A stretch of 64,000 nucleotides of DNA, from assembly GCA_900316355.1 (NCBI GenBank), contig ONCQ01000003.1, positions 92,321 to 156,320 of the forward strand. Reading direction: 5' to 3'. Positions 15,565 to 26,200 of this stretch are shown here, in pieces. Origin of the DNA: an uncultured Prevotellaceae bacterium (GTDB taxonomy: Bacteria > Bacteroidota > Bacteroidia > Bacteroidales > Bacteroidaceae). The notes beneath the pieces are model-generated. The model worked only from the letters and a program-made list of their open reading frames with translations, was not told the origin of the DNA and searched no databases. How positions within the stretch are numbered: position 1 is the stretch's first letter; the number at the start of each line of letters is the position of its first letter. The position numbers and the translations under genes were made by a program.

Positions 15565-17271
15565 TCACAGGGAGGGTGAAGAGAGGGCATGTATTTCCCA
15601 GATGGTGGCCTTGCCTCCCTTGACCTTCACGCTATTATATGGTTCAGATGGGAAGACGAGGTTAGTCATGGCCATGTGTCCGTCGGCATCGAAGGCCTCG
15701 ATGGAACAGCGGTCGATGAAGATGCGCAGCTGCTTGATGCGTCCGTGCGTGGGAGCCACGTTGGTGCATGGGAAGGCCTCGCTGAAACTGACGTTGCCAC
15801 TCTGCGTGCGATCCATACTGAATGTGCGTGCAGCCTCATCGTAGGTCATGACGACTTGCTCGCCCTTGGCGTTGGAGAGGGTGACGGTGGCAGAACCCTT
15901 CAGGTCAACAACCATCTCGCAAGCCTCGGTGGGGTTCTTCACTTTCTTACCGCGAGCGGCCAGCATCTCAGGTGCAGGTTTCACGCTGACGTACCACTCA
16001 CCGCTGTCCTCAAACAGACCGAGGTCGCGTGCAATAGAGTTAGCTGAGCGATACTGCATGGTCGGGACGTCGTTGGCGTACTGCCAGTTGCTCATCCACG
16101 CCAGCACTGTGCGACGACCCTCGGGAGCGCCCCAGAAGGAGACTGTGGCGTAGTGGTCCTTGCCCCAGTCCATCCATTTGGTGACCTGAGGAGCAGAGTC
16201 GCAGGTGAACTTATGTCCGTCGAAATCGCCCACGAAGTACTGCGTGGCCGAGCCTCCGAAGGGGCCGCCGGGATTGATGTTGCAGACGAGGACCCATTTC
16301 CCGTTCAGCTTGAACAGATCCGGGCATTCCCAGACACCGTCGTGGTTGCCGCAGCCGAGGCCGAAGCGGCACTCTTCCTTCCAGTCCTTGAGGTTAGGCG
16401 ACGAGTATATGCGCATCTCCTGACCCACGGCCAAGATGAGGTTCCAGGCGTTGATGTTCTCGTTCCAGAACATATTCGGGTCGCGGAAATCCTTCTCTTC
16501 AGCTGTCAGCACGGGGTTGCCCTCATACTTCGTGAAAGTCTTGCCGCCATCGGTGCTGTAGGCCAGGCACTGTGCCTGCACGTCGCCACCAAAGGGCGTG
16601 GGACGGCTCGACGTGTACATGGCAATCACGGTGCCGTGTCCGAAGCCGGCCGTGTTGTTCTCATCAACTACACAGGAGCCGCTGAACATCGTGCCCCAAG
16701 CGTCGGGGGCAAGTGCCACGCCTTCGTCCTTCCAACTGACGAGGTCGGTGGATGTGGAATGTCCCCAGTGCATATTGCCCCACATGGAACCGTAGGGGTT
16801 GTACTGGTAGAAGAGGTGCCACACGCCATCCTTGTAGAACATCCCGTTGGGGTCGTTCATCCATCCTCGACGTGGTGTCTGGTGGTAGAGCGGCCGATAC
16901 TTCTCGTCGATAAACGCGTAGTCGGGATCATCGTTCTGCACGAGTTTAGAGAAGCAGATACTGCCTGTGGGCACGTTCTGCACGCAAACCTTGAAAGAGC
17001 CTTTGCCCTGATAGGGCTGCAGGTACAGGGCCACGAAATAATCCACCCGCTCACGTGCCATACGAACGTTCTGCTCCATCAAGAGGGCACCGTTTCGGAT
17101 GATTTGCACCTTCCCTTCGGGAGCGGACTCCTGGATGGGTATCCACAGATAGCGGCCGCCCACCTGCGGCACGATGATGCTCTGCTCGCAGGCCTGCGGC
17201 ACCACCGTCTGCGCCTGGCAGTGGGCTGCCAGGGCAAGCATAACGGTCAGTGCGAAGAGTGTATGTTTCAT
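15565..17271 (-). CDS. Secreted GH32 fructan hydrolase
   Basis: A 568-residue glycoside hydrolase family 32 protein with an Ala-Gln-type signal peptide (residues 1-20) and no lipobox, so probably periplasmic. An N-terminal beta domain (about 21-120) precedes the five-bladed propeller. Catalytic motifs are complete: WMNDPNG at 137-143 (nucleophile Asp140), FRDP at 262-265 (transition-state Asp264) and ECPD with acid/base Glu315. A C-terminal beta-sandwich follows ('RIFIDRCSIEAF'). It would release fructose from levan, inulin or sucrose-type oligosaccharides. The ATG overlaps the preceding gene's TAA by one base (TAATG), indicating translational coupling. Levan versus inulin preference cannot be read from sequence. 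Confidence 0.93.
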   Translation of the reverse strand: MKHTLFALTVMLALAAHCQAQTVVPQACEQSIIVPQVGGRYLWIPIQESAPEGKVQIIRNGALLMEQNVRMARERVDYFVALYLQPYQGKGSFKVCVQNVPTGSICFSKLVQNDDPDYAFIDEKYRPLYHQTPRRGWMNDPNGMFYKDGVWHLFYQYNPYGSMWGNMHWGHSTSTDLVSWKDEGVALAPDAWGTMFSGSCVVDENNTAGFGHGTVIAMYTSSRPTPFGGDVQAQCLAYSTDGGKTFTKYEGNPVLTAEEKDFRDPNMFWNENINAWNLILAVGQEMRIYSSPNLKDWKEECRFGLGCGNHDGVWECPDLFKLNGKWVLVCNINPGGPFGGSATQYFVGDFDGHKFTCDSAPQVTKWMDWGKDHYATVSFWGAPEGRRTVLAWMSNWQYANDVPTMQYRSANSIARDLGLFEDSGEWYVSVKPAPEMLAARGKKVKNPTEACEMVVDLKGSATVTLSNAKGEQVVMTYDEAARTFSMDRTQSGNVSFSEAFPCTNVAPTHGRIKQLRIFIDRCSIEAFDADGHMAMTNLVFPSEPYNSVKVKGGKATIWEIHALSSPSL

Positions 17272-18191
17272 TATTTTACCACAACCTTTTTGCCGTTCAC
17301 TACATAGACGCCCTTCGTGGGTTTAGCTATGCGCTGACCGCTTACGGTGTAAGCCTCGCGGGCTTTCGCAGCAGGAGCAGTTACCTGTCTGATGGCATCT
17401 GCATCGGTGATAATCTGGATGTTGGTGCATTTGGCTTGAATACCTGTCCAATCCTCATCCCAGCGACCGGCACCGCTCACGTCGAGTGTCGTGGCTGTCG
17501 AAGCCAATTTGGAAGCCAGAAGAGCATAGTCATCGTAGTTCTCGGAATGCCAGTCGCCATCCCATGTGTTCTGGTACTGCCCCTTGCCTATGACACCCTT
17601 GACGACGACATCGCCCGTCAGCGAGTTGTCGGGAAGGGCGTGGATACCCTTGCCGTTCACCATGGGGCCTTCAAACTTGATGTCATCGATATAGACTGTC
17701 TGTCCGACGTTGCTCAGGGCATCACCCTCTTCAAAAGGCCAGATTTCCAGCACTGTGTTTCCAGTGTTCTGAACTTTGTCGTTGTCAGGTCCGGCGGCGA
17801 AGGTAAAGGTGAGAATGTTCCACTCATTAGGGGTGCCGCACCAGAACAGGCGTCCCGTATTGTATCCGCCGTCACCGTCCTTGACCAGCCTGACGAGCAC
17901 GTTGTGGTTCACACTCATCTTGATTCTAAGGGTTAGGCGTCGCAGTCCTTTGAAATCCACGTCTCCGAGGGGTAGTGCGAAGTTGCAGTGTTCTTTATCC
18001 CATCCGCCCGGGTTGTCCTTTGTGACGAATTTCATGATTTTGTTGTCGCCTTCTTCAATCACTGTGGGTTCGGCACGGTTCCAGAAACCGCCGTCGCTAC
18101 CTACTTCTTTGTCATCACCATTCCAGAGTATGACCTGTGCATTACACATGGTTGCAACGAACATCGTTGCGAGTAAAAGAATCTTTTTCAT
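17271..18191 (-). CDS. Secreted fructan-locus protein, CBM-like domain with T9SS-like tail
   Basis: A 306-residue exported protein (signal peptide MKKILLLATMFVATMCNA). Residues ~20-175 form a beta-sandwich resembling carbohydrate-binding modules ('GGFWNRAEPTVIEEGDNKIM', 'VYIDDIKFEGP'), followed by a short second domain and the tail 'AYTVSGQRIAKPTKGVYVVNGKKVVVK' (given here as its key residues: YTVSGQRI, then GVYVVNGKKVVVK). No catalytic residues were recognised; a role in holding fructan or in protein anchoring is inferred from position between two GH32 genes. The tail is the same kind as on the surface proteins at 5010, 9476, 43010, 47320 and 51317. Confidence 0.75.
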   Translation of the reverse strand: MKKILLLATMFVATMCNAQVILWNGDDKEVGSDGGFWNRAEPTVIEEGDNKIMKFVTKDNPGGWDKEHCNFALPLGDVDFKGLRRLTLRIKMSVNHNVLVRLVKDGDGGYNTGRLFWCGTPNEWNILTFTFAAGPDNDKVQNTGNTVLEIWPFEEGDALSNVGQTVYIDDIKFEGPMVNGKGIHALPDNSLTGDVVVKGVIGKGQYQNTWDGDWHSENYDDYALLASKLASTATTLDVSGAGRWDEDWTGIQAKCTNIQIITDADAIRQVTAPAAKAREAYTVSGQRIAKPTKGVYVVNGKKVVVK

Positions 18192-18212
18192 AAAGCTTTA
18201 TTATTTATTAGG

Positions 18213-19850
18213 TTAATATTGACTTACGCTGACATTGCTCACTGTGACATTGCCTCCGTAGCTGTTGATGCTCCAGCAGTTCTTGCGGATGCCGTAGATG
18301 CGCTGGGTGTAGCAGACGTTGTCGTTGATGTACATCACAAGCACCGAGTTGTCGGTGTAGATGTCGATGTTGTACTTGTTGTCGGCCGGTGTCGGGAAGA
18401 AGTATCCGTCGATGCCCTTGACAAATCCCATGCCTTCGGAGCCCTCTTCCTCGAAGTTGATTTTATGCTTATTGCCGTTGTCTTCAGGGTTGATGACCAT
18501 CGTGTAGTACTTCTTGGAATCGGTGCCGCGCACGAGTGAGATTCCGAACTTGTCGTTCTTGTCGGCTGTAACCGCCGTGAAGGAGATGTGGTTGTGAGCG
18601 CCCAGACGGTTGTAGAGCACGTAGGCACCTTCTCCCGAGAGTTTGCCGCTGTCCCATCCCTTGCTGCTCATCACATTGACGGGTTGCTGCTGATTGTACT
18701 TGGCCGCCATAGCGGGCACTACACCCAGGCTGAGTTTGCCGTCGGCGTGCTGAATCACGCGGTGGCACACAAGGGCTCCGCTCCACAGAGGTTCCTTGTT
18801 GTCGCTGACACTGGTGTTAGCCTTGTAGATGTCCGTCTTGTAGTTGTCACGTGTCGGGCACCATCCCCAGATGTAGCGGTTTTTGCCGTCGGAAGCCGTC
18901 TTGCCGGCATAGAAGGCGCGGCTGTCGAGCTTGGCGAAGTCCTCGCTGCCGTCGGGCCATGCCGGCGGATCCAAGCGCCCCTTCAGACTCTCCCAAGATT
19001 CAGCCATGACATATTTCACCTGACGGCTCCAGGCAGGTGCCTCACTGAATACGAGGTACCACCAGTTGCCCATCTTGAACACGTCGGGGCATTCGCACAT
19101 ACGGTCGTTCCACACCATTTTGAATGAACCTACATGCTCCCAGTTACGCATGTCGGCAGACTTGAATTCGGCGAAGAGGGGCTTTCCGCCGGCCTTTGGG
19201 TAGGTGGCAATCACCATGTGGTAGAGTCCGTCATCGGCTACGAATATCTGCGGGTCGCGGAAGTCGTTGCCCGAGTAGCCGTACTGCGGGCCGTTGAGTT
19301 CCCAGAGGTTATCCTTTGTCCATGTCTTGAAGTCGTCCGACGTAGCGCGCATGACCACCTCGCGATTGGTGCAGTTGCCGTTGTGCCCAGTGTAGTAGAT
19401 GTAGTACTTCTGGTCCTTGTCGCAGTAGTAGGCACACCCCGTTCCGAGGGCGGCATCCTGCTGGTAGTCAGTCTCGCCGTAAGGCAGTACTTCGCCCATC
19501 GACGTGTAGTTGCAGCCGTCGGTGGTGGTGACGCCCCAGAAGGGGTGGAAGCGCTTGTCGGCATTGTCGTCGAACTCCTGCAGGTAGAGCACCTTGAAGT
19601 TACCTGCCTTCTTATCGTAGAAAGGCATGGGGTCGCCTACGCGCCCGATGGAGGGCGTGTAGAAGGTCGAAAAGCTCTGTTCGTCGGCAGACTCGAAGAC
19701 ATCCGTCGTTTCTGCCCACGCCTTCTCGGGATCGCCAATCGGTTCGTCATCGGCGCAGGAACCGAACAATGTCGCGACCCCGAACCCGCCCGCAACTGCG
19801 GGCAGGAGGGTTACTATACCCATGAAGAAATGCTTGATATGCTTTTTCAT
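18213..19850 (-). CDS. Surface GH32-like lipoprotein (levanase candidate)
   Basis: A 545-residue lipoprotein (lipobox LFGSC at about 28-32) with a GH32-type propeller. FRDP at 197-200 and ECPD at 253-256 are intact, but the canonical nucleophile motif WMNDPNG is replaced by 'GRVGDPMPFYD' at about 69-79, in which Asp73 could still serve as nucleophile. The C-terminal half (about 350-545) is a beta-sandwich resembling DUF4975 domains attached to GH32 enzymes. By position next to susD and the DUF4960 protein it corresponds to the outer-surface endo-levanase of related loci, cutting polymer before uptake. Activity is inferred, and altered specificity is likely given the motif change. Confidence 0.85.
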   Translation of the reverse strand: MKKHIKHFFMGIVTLLPAVAGGFGVATLFGSCADDEPIGDPEKAWAETTDVFESADEQSFSTFYTPSIGRVGDPMPFYDKKAGNFKVLYLQEFDDNADKRFHPFWGVTTTDGCNYTSMGEVLPYGETDYQQDAALGTGCAYYCDKDQKYYIYYTGHNGNCTNREVVMRATSDDFKTWTKDNLWELNGPQYGYSGNDFRDPQIFVADDGLYHMVIATYPKAGGKPLFAEFKSADMRNWEHVGSFKMVWNDRMCECPDVFKMGNWWYLVFSEAPAWSRQVKYVMAESWESLKGRLDPPAWPDGSEDFAKLDSRAFYAGKTASDGKNRYIWGWCPTRDNYKTDIYKANTSVSDNKEPLWSGALVCHRVIQHADGKLSLGVVPAMAAKYNQQQPVNVMSSKGWDSGKLSGEGAYVLYNRLGAHNHISFTAVTADKNDKFGISLVRGTDSKKYYTMVINPEDNGNKHKINFEEEGSEGMGFVKGIDGYFFPTPADNKYNIDIYTDNSVLVMYINDNVCYTQRIYGIRKNCWSINSYGGNVTVSNVSVSQY

Positions 19851-19895
19851 AATCGAATTCGTTTTTGTTGATTAATCATTGATGATTCGTTGATA

Positions 19896-21317
19896 CTACT
19901 CCTTGCCCACGTAGTTATAGGCGTTCAGCATGATGCCGCCCATGTTGTCGTGGTAGTTAGATGTATAGTCAGTTGGAGAGTTCCAGTCGAAGAGCCCGGA
20001 GCCGATGCAGATGATGCCACCGTGGCCGTACTGCCCGTTGCTGGCTTTCAGCTCCCATGCTGGCACTTCATGATCGTTGCCGGCCAGGGCGCGTCCGCCG
20101 GTCTTTTCTTCCACGGCATTCTTGCCGCTTGCATATTCACCAAAGAATCCGAACTGCGACGTGGTGTTGCAGGTGGTGTAGTTCTCGTCCAGCGTATAGA
20201 CGGCATCGTCGGGAGCGCCGGGGAACTTCTTCAAGTTGGCCCATAGCGGATGGGCGGCATCGAAGACAAACATGTGCCAGGGGTCACTACCCATCTTGTG
20301 GCTGTCTTCGCCCCACACATTGTTGGGATAGGAATCCTCTGGCTGGGCACCCAGTGCGATGGCATAGTTGACAGCCGAGCGCGAGAGAACAAAGCCCACG
20401 CCGTTTTCCCACAGCTCTTTCATCTTAGCTACAGCCAGCATCGCTTCCGGCTCAGCCTCCTTAAACTGATTATAGCTGCCAGAGGGCGAGCAATGGTGAT
20501 GCCAGAAGACGAATTTCACCTCGTCCAGATTGATGTTGTCGGTGGCGATGTCGCTCCAAGAGGCATACATGGCGCCTGCAATGTTGCCCAGCAACCACTT
20601 GGCGGCAGCTTTCTCCTCGACATTGAGTTCTTCGATGTTGGCTGCTTCGCCCACAAAGAGAGCTGTCGGGTTGGCAATCACCTCCACGGTGACGGTGTAG
20701 GTGTTGGAGGCCGTGTTATCAGTAAGTGTGATGGTCACCGGCGCGTTGAAATTCGCTTTTGTCCCACTGGCGGGGCTGCAAACGGCATCTTCGCTGCACT
20801 CCACAAAGAAGGTTGCATTGGAGAGGTTGATGCCACTTTTGGCAGTGACTGCCACCTTCACCGTCTTGTTAGCCTCGTCGATGGCACCTTTCACCCCTTC
20901 CAGGATGAACGTTTTCATCACAGCTTCGTCGTTGCGCACAGACAGCTGATAGTCCAGATAGCGGTCGCCGTTGGTGACATGCAGCGGGCGATCGGCGTTC
21001 AGATTGAGATGGTCACCAACCTTCACGTTGGCCGTTGCACCTGCCGACAGTTTCACACTTGTGACCACCATGTCGCCCTTGGCGTCGAAATCCACGGGCA
21101 CCTTCACCTTCAGCAGTCGTTTTTCGGTGCTGATGGAAGCCTTGTATTTATTGTTGAGCACGAACTCCTCGATCAGACAGTCGCCGCTGAGATCTAAGGT
21201 CATCTCATCGTTGTCAGAGGAGCATGAGGTCAGTAGCGCCCCACCCCCGAAGCCTCCAGCTAAGAGGGCCACTAAAGTTATCATTCCCAACAGGAAATGC
21301 TTGATATCATTCTTCAT
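19896..21317 (-). CDS. DUF4960 surface glycan-binding lipoprotein
   Basis: A 473-residue lipoprotein with N-terminus MKNDIKHFLLGMITLVALLA and lipobox ending LLTSC. Two Ig-like DUF5018-type domains (about 40-215) are followed by a DUF4960-type C-terminal domain with 'FVFWHHHCSPSG' near residue 268 and a terminal 'GGIICIGSGLFDW'. Proteins of this architecture lie next to SusD in levan loci and bind fructan outside the cell. Its N-terminal 30 residues are strikingly similar to those of the next gene (both KHFxxGxxTLxxxxAGGFG), suggesting shared export or anchoring signals or exchange of 5' ends. Confidence 0.85.
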   Translation of the reverse strand: MKNDIKHFLLGMITLVALLAGGFGGGALLTSCSSDNDEMTLDLSGDCLIEEFVLNNKYKASISTEKRLLKVKVPVDFDAKGDMVVTSVKLSAGATANVKVGDHLNLNADRPLHVTNGDRYLDYQLSVRNDEAVMKTFILEGVKGAIDEANKTVKVAVTAKSGINLSNATFFVECSEDAVCSPASGTKANFNAPVTITLTDNTASNTYTVTVEVIANPTALFVGEAANIEELNVEEKAAAKWLLGNIAGAMYASWSDIATDNINLDEVKFVFWHHHCSPSGSYNQFKEAEPEAMLAVAKMKELWENGVGFVLSRSAVNYAIALGAQPEDSYPNNVWGEDSHKMGSDPWHMFVFDAAHPLWANLKKFPGAPDDAVYTLDENYTTCNTTSQFGFFGEYASGKNAVEEKTGGRALAGNDHEVPAWELKASNGQYGHGGIICIGSGLFDWNSPTDYTSNYHDNMGGIMLNAYNYVGKE

Positions 21318-21339
21318 GACGATTAATTACTTGTTGTTG

Positions 21340-21398
21340 AAGTTATACTTGGTTCACCTCCCGATTCCCCTCCCCTGAGGAAGGGAGAAAGGGAGTGA
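21340..21398. repeat. GC-rich palindromic element between susD and the DUF4960 gene
   Basis: TCACCTCCCGATTCCCCTCC, then CCTGAGG, then AAGGGAGAAAGGGAGTGA. This is a diverged member of the element family found in frame inside several genes. Here it is intergenic in the operon and could affect RNA stability between susCD and the downstream genes. Confidence 0.55.
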
Positions 21399-21404
21399 GC
21401 CTTC

Positions 21405-23165
21405 TTACCAATTACCGACGTTCTGGGTATAGTGTCCGTTGGAAGCAGAGATCTGCTCGTAGGGCACAGGAGCATATTCGTTTTTGTTGGCCGTAAATAC
21501 AGCATCGGAGAGGAAACTCATCGTGGCTGCCTCCGTGGTATAAAATCTGTTGATGACCGTGGCTGCATCGCCCCAGCGCACAAGGTCGAAGAAGCGTTCG
21601 CCCTCCATGGCTAATTCCAGACGACGTTCCATCTTGACAATCGCGAGGACGTCTTCCTTACTGTAGCTGCCATTATATGTGCTGACGGCATAGTGGACGT
21701 TGTACTTGAGAGGATAGCCTGACACGATGCTGTTGGCAATCATTCCCTTGGCACGGCTGCGAACCTGATTGACCAAGGCAATAGCCTCTGCCGTCTGGCC
21801 CAGCTGAGCCAACGCCTCAGCACGCATAAGCAGTACATCGGCATAGCGGAAAACAATGCGGTTCATGGAGGATGCCCACTGATCGTCGCAGTTGAACAGA
21901 TAGATATCGACGAGCGCGGGGTCCACGTTTTGCTTCAGGGATACGAACCATCCGTAGGTTCCCTCGCCTGCACGGCTCCACGTGTTTGTCTTGGCTATCA
22001 TGTATTTGGTGTTGAACATATAAGGTGTTCCGGGCATACCCACCGTGATGAAGAGGCGGGGGTCAACGGTCTCGTTCAGGCCAACCTCATAGTCCGTCGT
22101 CGGTGCATTGTCCAGATAGGGCAGCCCCTTGGCATCGGTGCGGTAGGCGTTGACAAGGCTGTGAGAGGGCTTGTAGAAGTCGCCGCCGGAATCGTGGACA
22201 CGGGGGATGCAGGGTACAATCAGGCGATTCGAGAAGTTCAGGTTGCCGTATTGTGTGCCGTCGTTGCGGGAGTATTGGATGGCCCAGATGCTCTCCTTGC
22301 CGTTCTCGTAGGCCTCTTCGGGACGGAAGTTATTGTGCATGTCGGCTTCCAGGCCGTAGCCGGCCGATGTGAAGGTCGATAGTGTGGTATATTCCACTAC
22401 TTTCTCCAAATCGTCATTGCTGATGCTGGTCACGAGGTTGCTGTTGGCATCATCCTGATGATATGCCTTGTAGAGATAGACCTTGGCCAGGAATGCAGCC
22501 GCAGCGGCCTTGGTAGGACGCCCCTTCTCGGTCTGGCTTACAGGTAGTACCTTGTAAGCCTCTTCGAGGTCTTTGATAATCTGCTGCCAGCCTTCGTCAT
22601 TGGAGTATTCGGTATTTGACAGATTGTTGTAGTCGTCCTGCGTCATGTTGGGCTTATTGACGAAAGGAATCTTCTTGAACAAGCGTTTCAGCAGGAAGTG
22701 ACCATAGGCGCGCAAGAACTTCATCTCTGCCATGCGCTGCTGGATAACAGGGTTCTCCTGATCGGCTTCAGACAGCATGTCAATGGAGAGGGATACGCGC
22801 GAGAGATACTTGTACATCTTGCCCCAGAACGAGCCAAAGGGCCAGTCGGTGGTCAGGATGCCTGTACCGAGTTCGAGGTGGTGGAAAGGTTCGCCGTCGG
22901 AGAAGCTGGAGCCGCCGACGTAGGCATCATCGGAACGGGTGTCATAGTTCCATTGTGAGAATGATGCGTTCATGTCCTCAATCGTCACAAGACCTGCGTA
23001 AGTCGAGGTGATGACATCGTCTACATACTTAGGATCCTTCACTTCGTCTTGCGTCAGCATGGCCTGTGGTACCTGTTCGTCGAGGAAACCAGAGCAACTG
23101 GTGGCTGCAAACAGGAATGTAAGGAGGAAATTAAAAAATGAAAGAATGAAAATATAGCGTCTCAT
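21405..23165 (-). CDS. susD: SusD/RagB family nutrient-binding lipoprotein
   Basis: A 586-residue SusD-like protein. The hydrophobic leader ends in the lipobox 'FAATSC', followed by 'SGFLDEQVPQAMLTQDE'. N-terminal TPR-like helices (about 80-240) and the conserved C-terminal 'RYADVLLMRAEALAQLG' at about 450 and 'MERRLELAMEGERFFDLVRW' at about 515-534 identify the RagB/SusD fold. It forms the lid of the SusC transporter and binds the imported glycan, here probably fructan oligosaccharides. It follows susC by 59 nt. Confidence 0.95.
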   Translation of the reverse strand: MRRYIFILSFFNFLLTFLFAATSCSGFLDEQVPQAMLTQDEVKDPKYVDDVITSTYAGLVTIEDMNASFSQWNYDTRSDDAYVGGSSFSDGEPFHHLELGTGILTTDWPFGSFWGKMYKYLSRVSLSIDMLSEADQENPVIQQRMAEMKFLRAYGHFLLKRLFKKIPFVNKPNMTQDDYNNLSNTEYSNDEGWQQIIKDLEEAYKVLPVSQTEKGRPTKAAAAAFLAKVYLYKAYHQDDANSNLVTSISNDDLEKVVEYTTLSTFTSAGYGLEADMHNNFRPEEAYENGKESIWAIQYSRNDGTQYGNLNFSNRLIVPCIPRVHDSGGDFYKPSHSLVNAYRTDAKGLPYLDNAPTTDYEVGLNETVDPRLFITVGMPGTPYMFNTKYMIAKTNTWSRAGEGTYGWFVSLKQNVDPALVDIYLFNCDDQWASSMNRIVFRYADVLLMRAEALAQLGQTAEAIALVNQVRSRAKGMIANSIVSGYPLKYNVHYAVSTYNGSYSKEDVLAIVKMERRLELAMEGERFFDLVRWGDAATVINRFYTTEAATMSFLSDAVFTANKNEYAPVPYEQISASNGHYTQNVGNW

Positions 23166-23224
23166 AATCGTATTCGTTTAATGATTTATGTCTTTATTCC
23201 GGTATCCTTTGATTCTTTAATTTC

Positions 23225-26200
23225 TCACAGTGTCACGTTCAGTCCGAAGGTGAGGTTGAGAGGAATAGGATAGTTGAATCCGGGGTTCTCAGGATCGACA
23301 CCGCTGAACTTCTTGCTCTTGATGGTCAACAGGTTCTGCGCAGAGATATAGACACGCAGGCGGTCGAAATGCAGTTTGTCTGTGAACTTCTTCGGCGCAT
23401 TGTAGCCCAACTGGATGGTGCGCATCTTGGCAAAGGAGCCGTTCTCGACGTAATATGATGACACGCGGCCTTCCTGATTGAGGTCGGCAAGGGTCATTGC
23501 GGGAATATTGCTGTCGGGGTTGGAAGGTGTCCAGGCATCAAGCACGCGCACGCCCTTGTTCAGATAAGGGACGTTGCAGGCATCGTGGGAACTTGCCCAG
23601 AGGTCTGTCTGTGTCTTCATGAGGCGCACCTGATCGTAGTTGGCATTCACGCCCTGAACGCCCTGCCAGAACATCGTGAAGTCGAAGTTCTTGTACTGGA
23701 GATAGATATTCAAGCCCCATGTGAACTTAGGCGTGGGATCATAGATCCAATCCTGGTCATCCTCGGTGATTCTGCCATCGCCGTTGACATCCTTCCAGCG
23801 GATGCGGCCTAGGCCGGCATTCTCCTGCAGGGCATGGTTGTCGATTTCTTCCTGACTCTTGAAGAGTCCGTCGGCAACATAGCCTACTATGGAACCCTTG
23901 GCATGACCGACGACACTCAGCTTGCTGTTGCCGCCGAATTTACCATTGGCAATAACGGTTTCAGGCAGTTTGGTGATTTCATTGGTATAGCGGCTGATGT
24001 TGCCGGTGATGTCCCAAGAAAAGCCGCAGTCAAGTTTGTGGCGATATCCTAAGGAGAGTTCCCAACCCTTGTTTTTCACCTCGCCGGCATTCACCCATTG
24101 AACGGCGCCTTCGCCCATTGAGGCGATGCCTTCCATGGGAATCAGCACGTCGGAGGTAAGCTTGTGGAACCAGTCAAAGCTTCCGTAAAGTTCATTCCGG
24201 AGAACGGCAAAGTCAAAGCCGACATTGTGCTGGGTCGTAGTCTCCCATTTGATGTTCTCGTTGCCGATTTGCTTGCGGACATATCCGTTGCTGAGCTGCT
24301 GTCCACCATTGGTTCCTGCGATGTCGTAGGAGGAGCCGCTATCGCCGGTCTCCCACAGTCCTGTGGATACGACAGCCTTGTAGAGAGTATAACGTGCTTC
24401 GTTGTCGATGGCTTGGTTACCGGTCTGTCCCCATGAATAGCGGACTTTGAAGTCATCGAGCCAGCTTTCAGACCAACTCATGAACTTCTCCTGCGTGAGG
24501 CGCCAGCCGGCAGACACAGAGGGGAATGTACCGTATTTGTTGTTCTTGCCGAAGCGGGAGCTGCCATCGTGGCGGACGGTGACACTCGCCATGTAGCGGT
24601 CGGCATAGGTGTAGTTGACCTTGCCGAAGAAGGATACGAGTGAGTATCCGTTGCCAAAGCCTAATGCTTCTTGGCGGCCGCTGCCGGCAGAGGGCCACAT
24701 GTAGTCTGTGTTCAGGATGGAGAGGTCATAGCGTTTGGCACTGTTCATCTTGTAGTTCTCACGGTTCACCTCCATACCGACCATGGCATCGGCGCGGTGG
24801 CGACCGATTTCGAGGTTATAGGTAGCAATGGCATTCCACATCCAGCGCATCCAGTGCTCCTGCTTGCTTTCTGCGGCCGTGTCGGTGCGCTTCTTTTTTC
24901 CATTTAGAATGGGATAGGTGAAGAAGCGCTGTTCCTTCTGGGAATAGTCCATACCCAGAGTGGAGCGGAAGGTGAGGTTCTTGACGGGTGTGATGCTGAT
25001 GTGAGCGTCGCCGAACATGCGCCACATGGTATATTCGTTATCCTTATTATTATAAAGGATGCTCATGGGGTTTTCGCGCTCAGAATAAGAGCCCAGAGCC
25101 TGTGCGAACTCTCCGTTCTCGGCATAGATGGGGAAGTTCGGGTTGAACTGCAAGGCATTGGCCAGGATGTTTCCCGGGGCATCGACTCCACGAGTGCGGT
25201 TAATGGAGAAGTTCTCGCCGATGACCACCTTGCCGTCGAAGAGCTTGTAGTCGCTGTTGGCACGGGCCGAGAGGCGGTTGAACTTGCTGTCGCGAATGGT
25301 ACCTTGGTTGCCGTAGTAGCCTACCGAGAAGAACGAGTTGCCCTTTTCGCCGCCGTTGCTTACGGAGAGGTTATACTGCTGGACAAACCCCGTGCGGGTG
25401 ACTTCATCGAACCAGCGGGTGTCAGCAGAGCGTACGGTGGCATTGTCATCCAGGAACATGCTCATGCTCATGCTGTTCAGTACGGGGATGCCGTTCTGAT
25501 CGTAGCCCCAGTCGTATTGGTAGCCTAAAGCATTGTTGTTTGGATTCTTGCCATCATTGACACTGGCCTGCCAGAAAGCCTGTCCCCACTGCTGGGCATT
25601 CATCGTTTCTACCTTCTTATTATAGAGTGAAGCGGCGATGCTGGCATCGAAGTTGACCTTCACCTTGCCCTCCTTGCCCTTCTTCGTAGTGATAATGATG
25701 ACACCGTTGGCAGCGCGGCTACCGTAGATGCTGGCCGATGCTGCATCCTTCAGCACTTGGATGCTCTCGATGTCGTTGCCGTTGAGCTCATGCATACCGG
25801 CAGTAGTTGGTACGCCGTCAATGATGTAGAGGGGATCCAAGCCGGCGTTCAGGGTGCCCTCACCACGGATGCGCACTGTGGCGGCACCGGAGAGGTTACC
25901 GTCGGCCGAGATGTTCATGCCCGGCACACGTCCCTGAAGGGCTTTCATCGGGTTGTTTTCGTTTTGCTTGGCAATTTCGCCTACGTTGACTACGGAGACG
26001 GCGCCCGTCAGGTCAGCTTTGCGCTGAACGGTATAACCCGTCACCACCACTTCATTCAAGTCTGAAGCGGCTTCTCCCATGGTAACTACCATGCCTTCCT
26101 TGGCTTCCACTTCCTGGGTATCGAATCCCATGAAGGAGATGACCAGCACGGCGCCCTTATCAACCTTAAGCTTGAACTTGCCGTCCATGTCGGTCAGCGT

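Noticed and set aside
16153..17307. Long plus-strand ORF of 384 codons
   Set aside because: Antisense to the GH32 gene, whose catalytic motifs prove the minus frame. High GC at third positions explains the open shadow frame.
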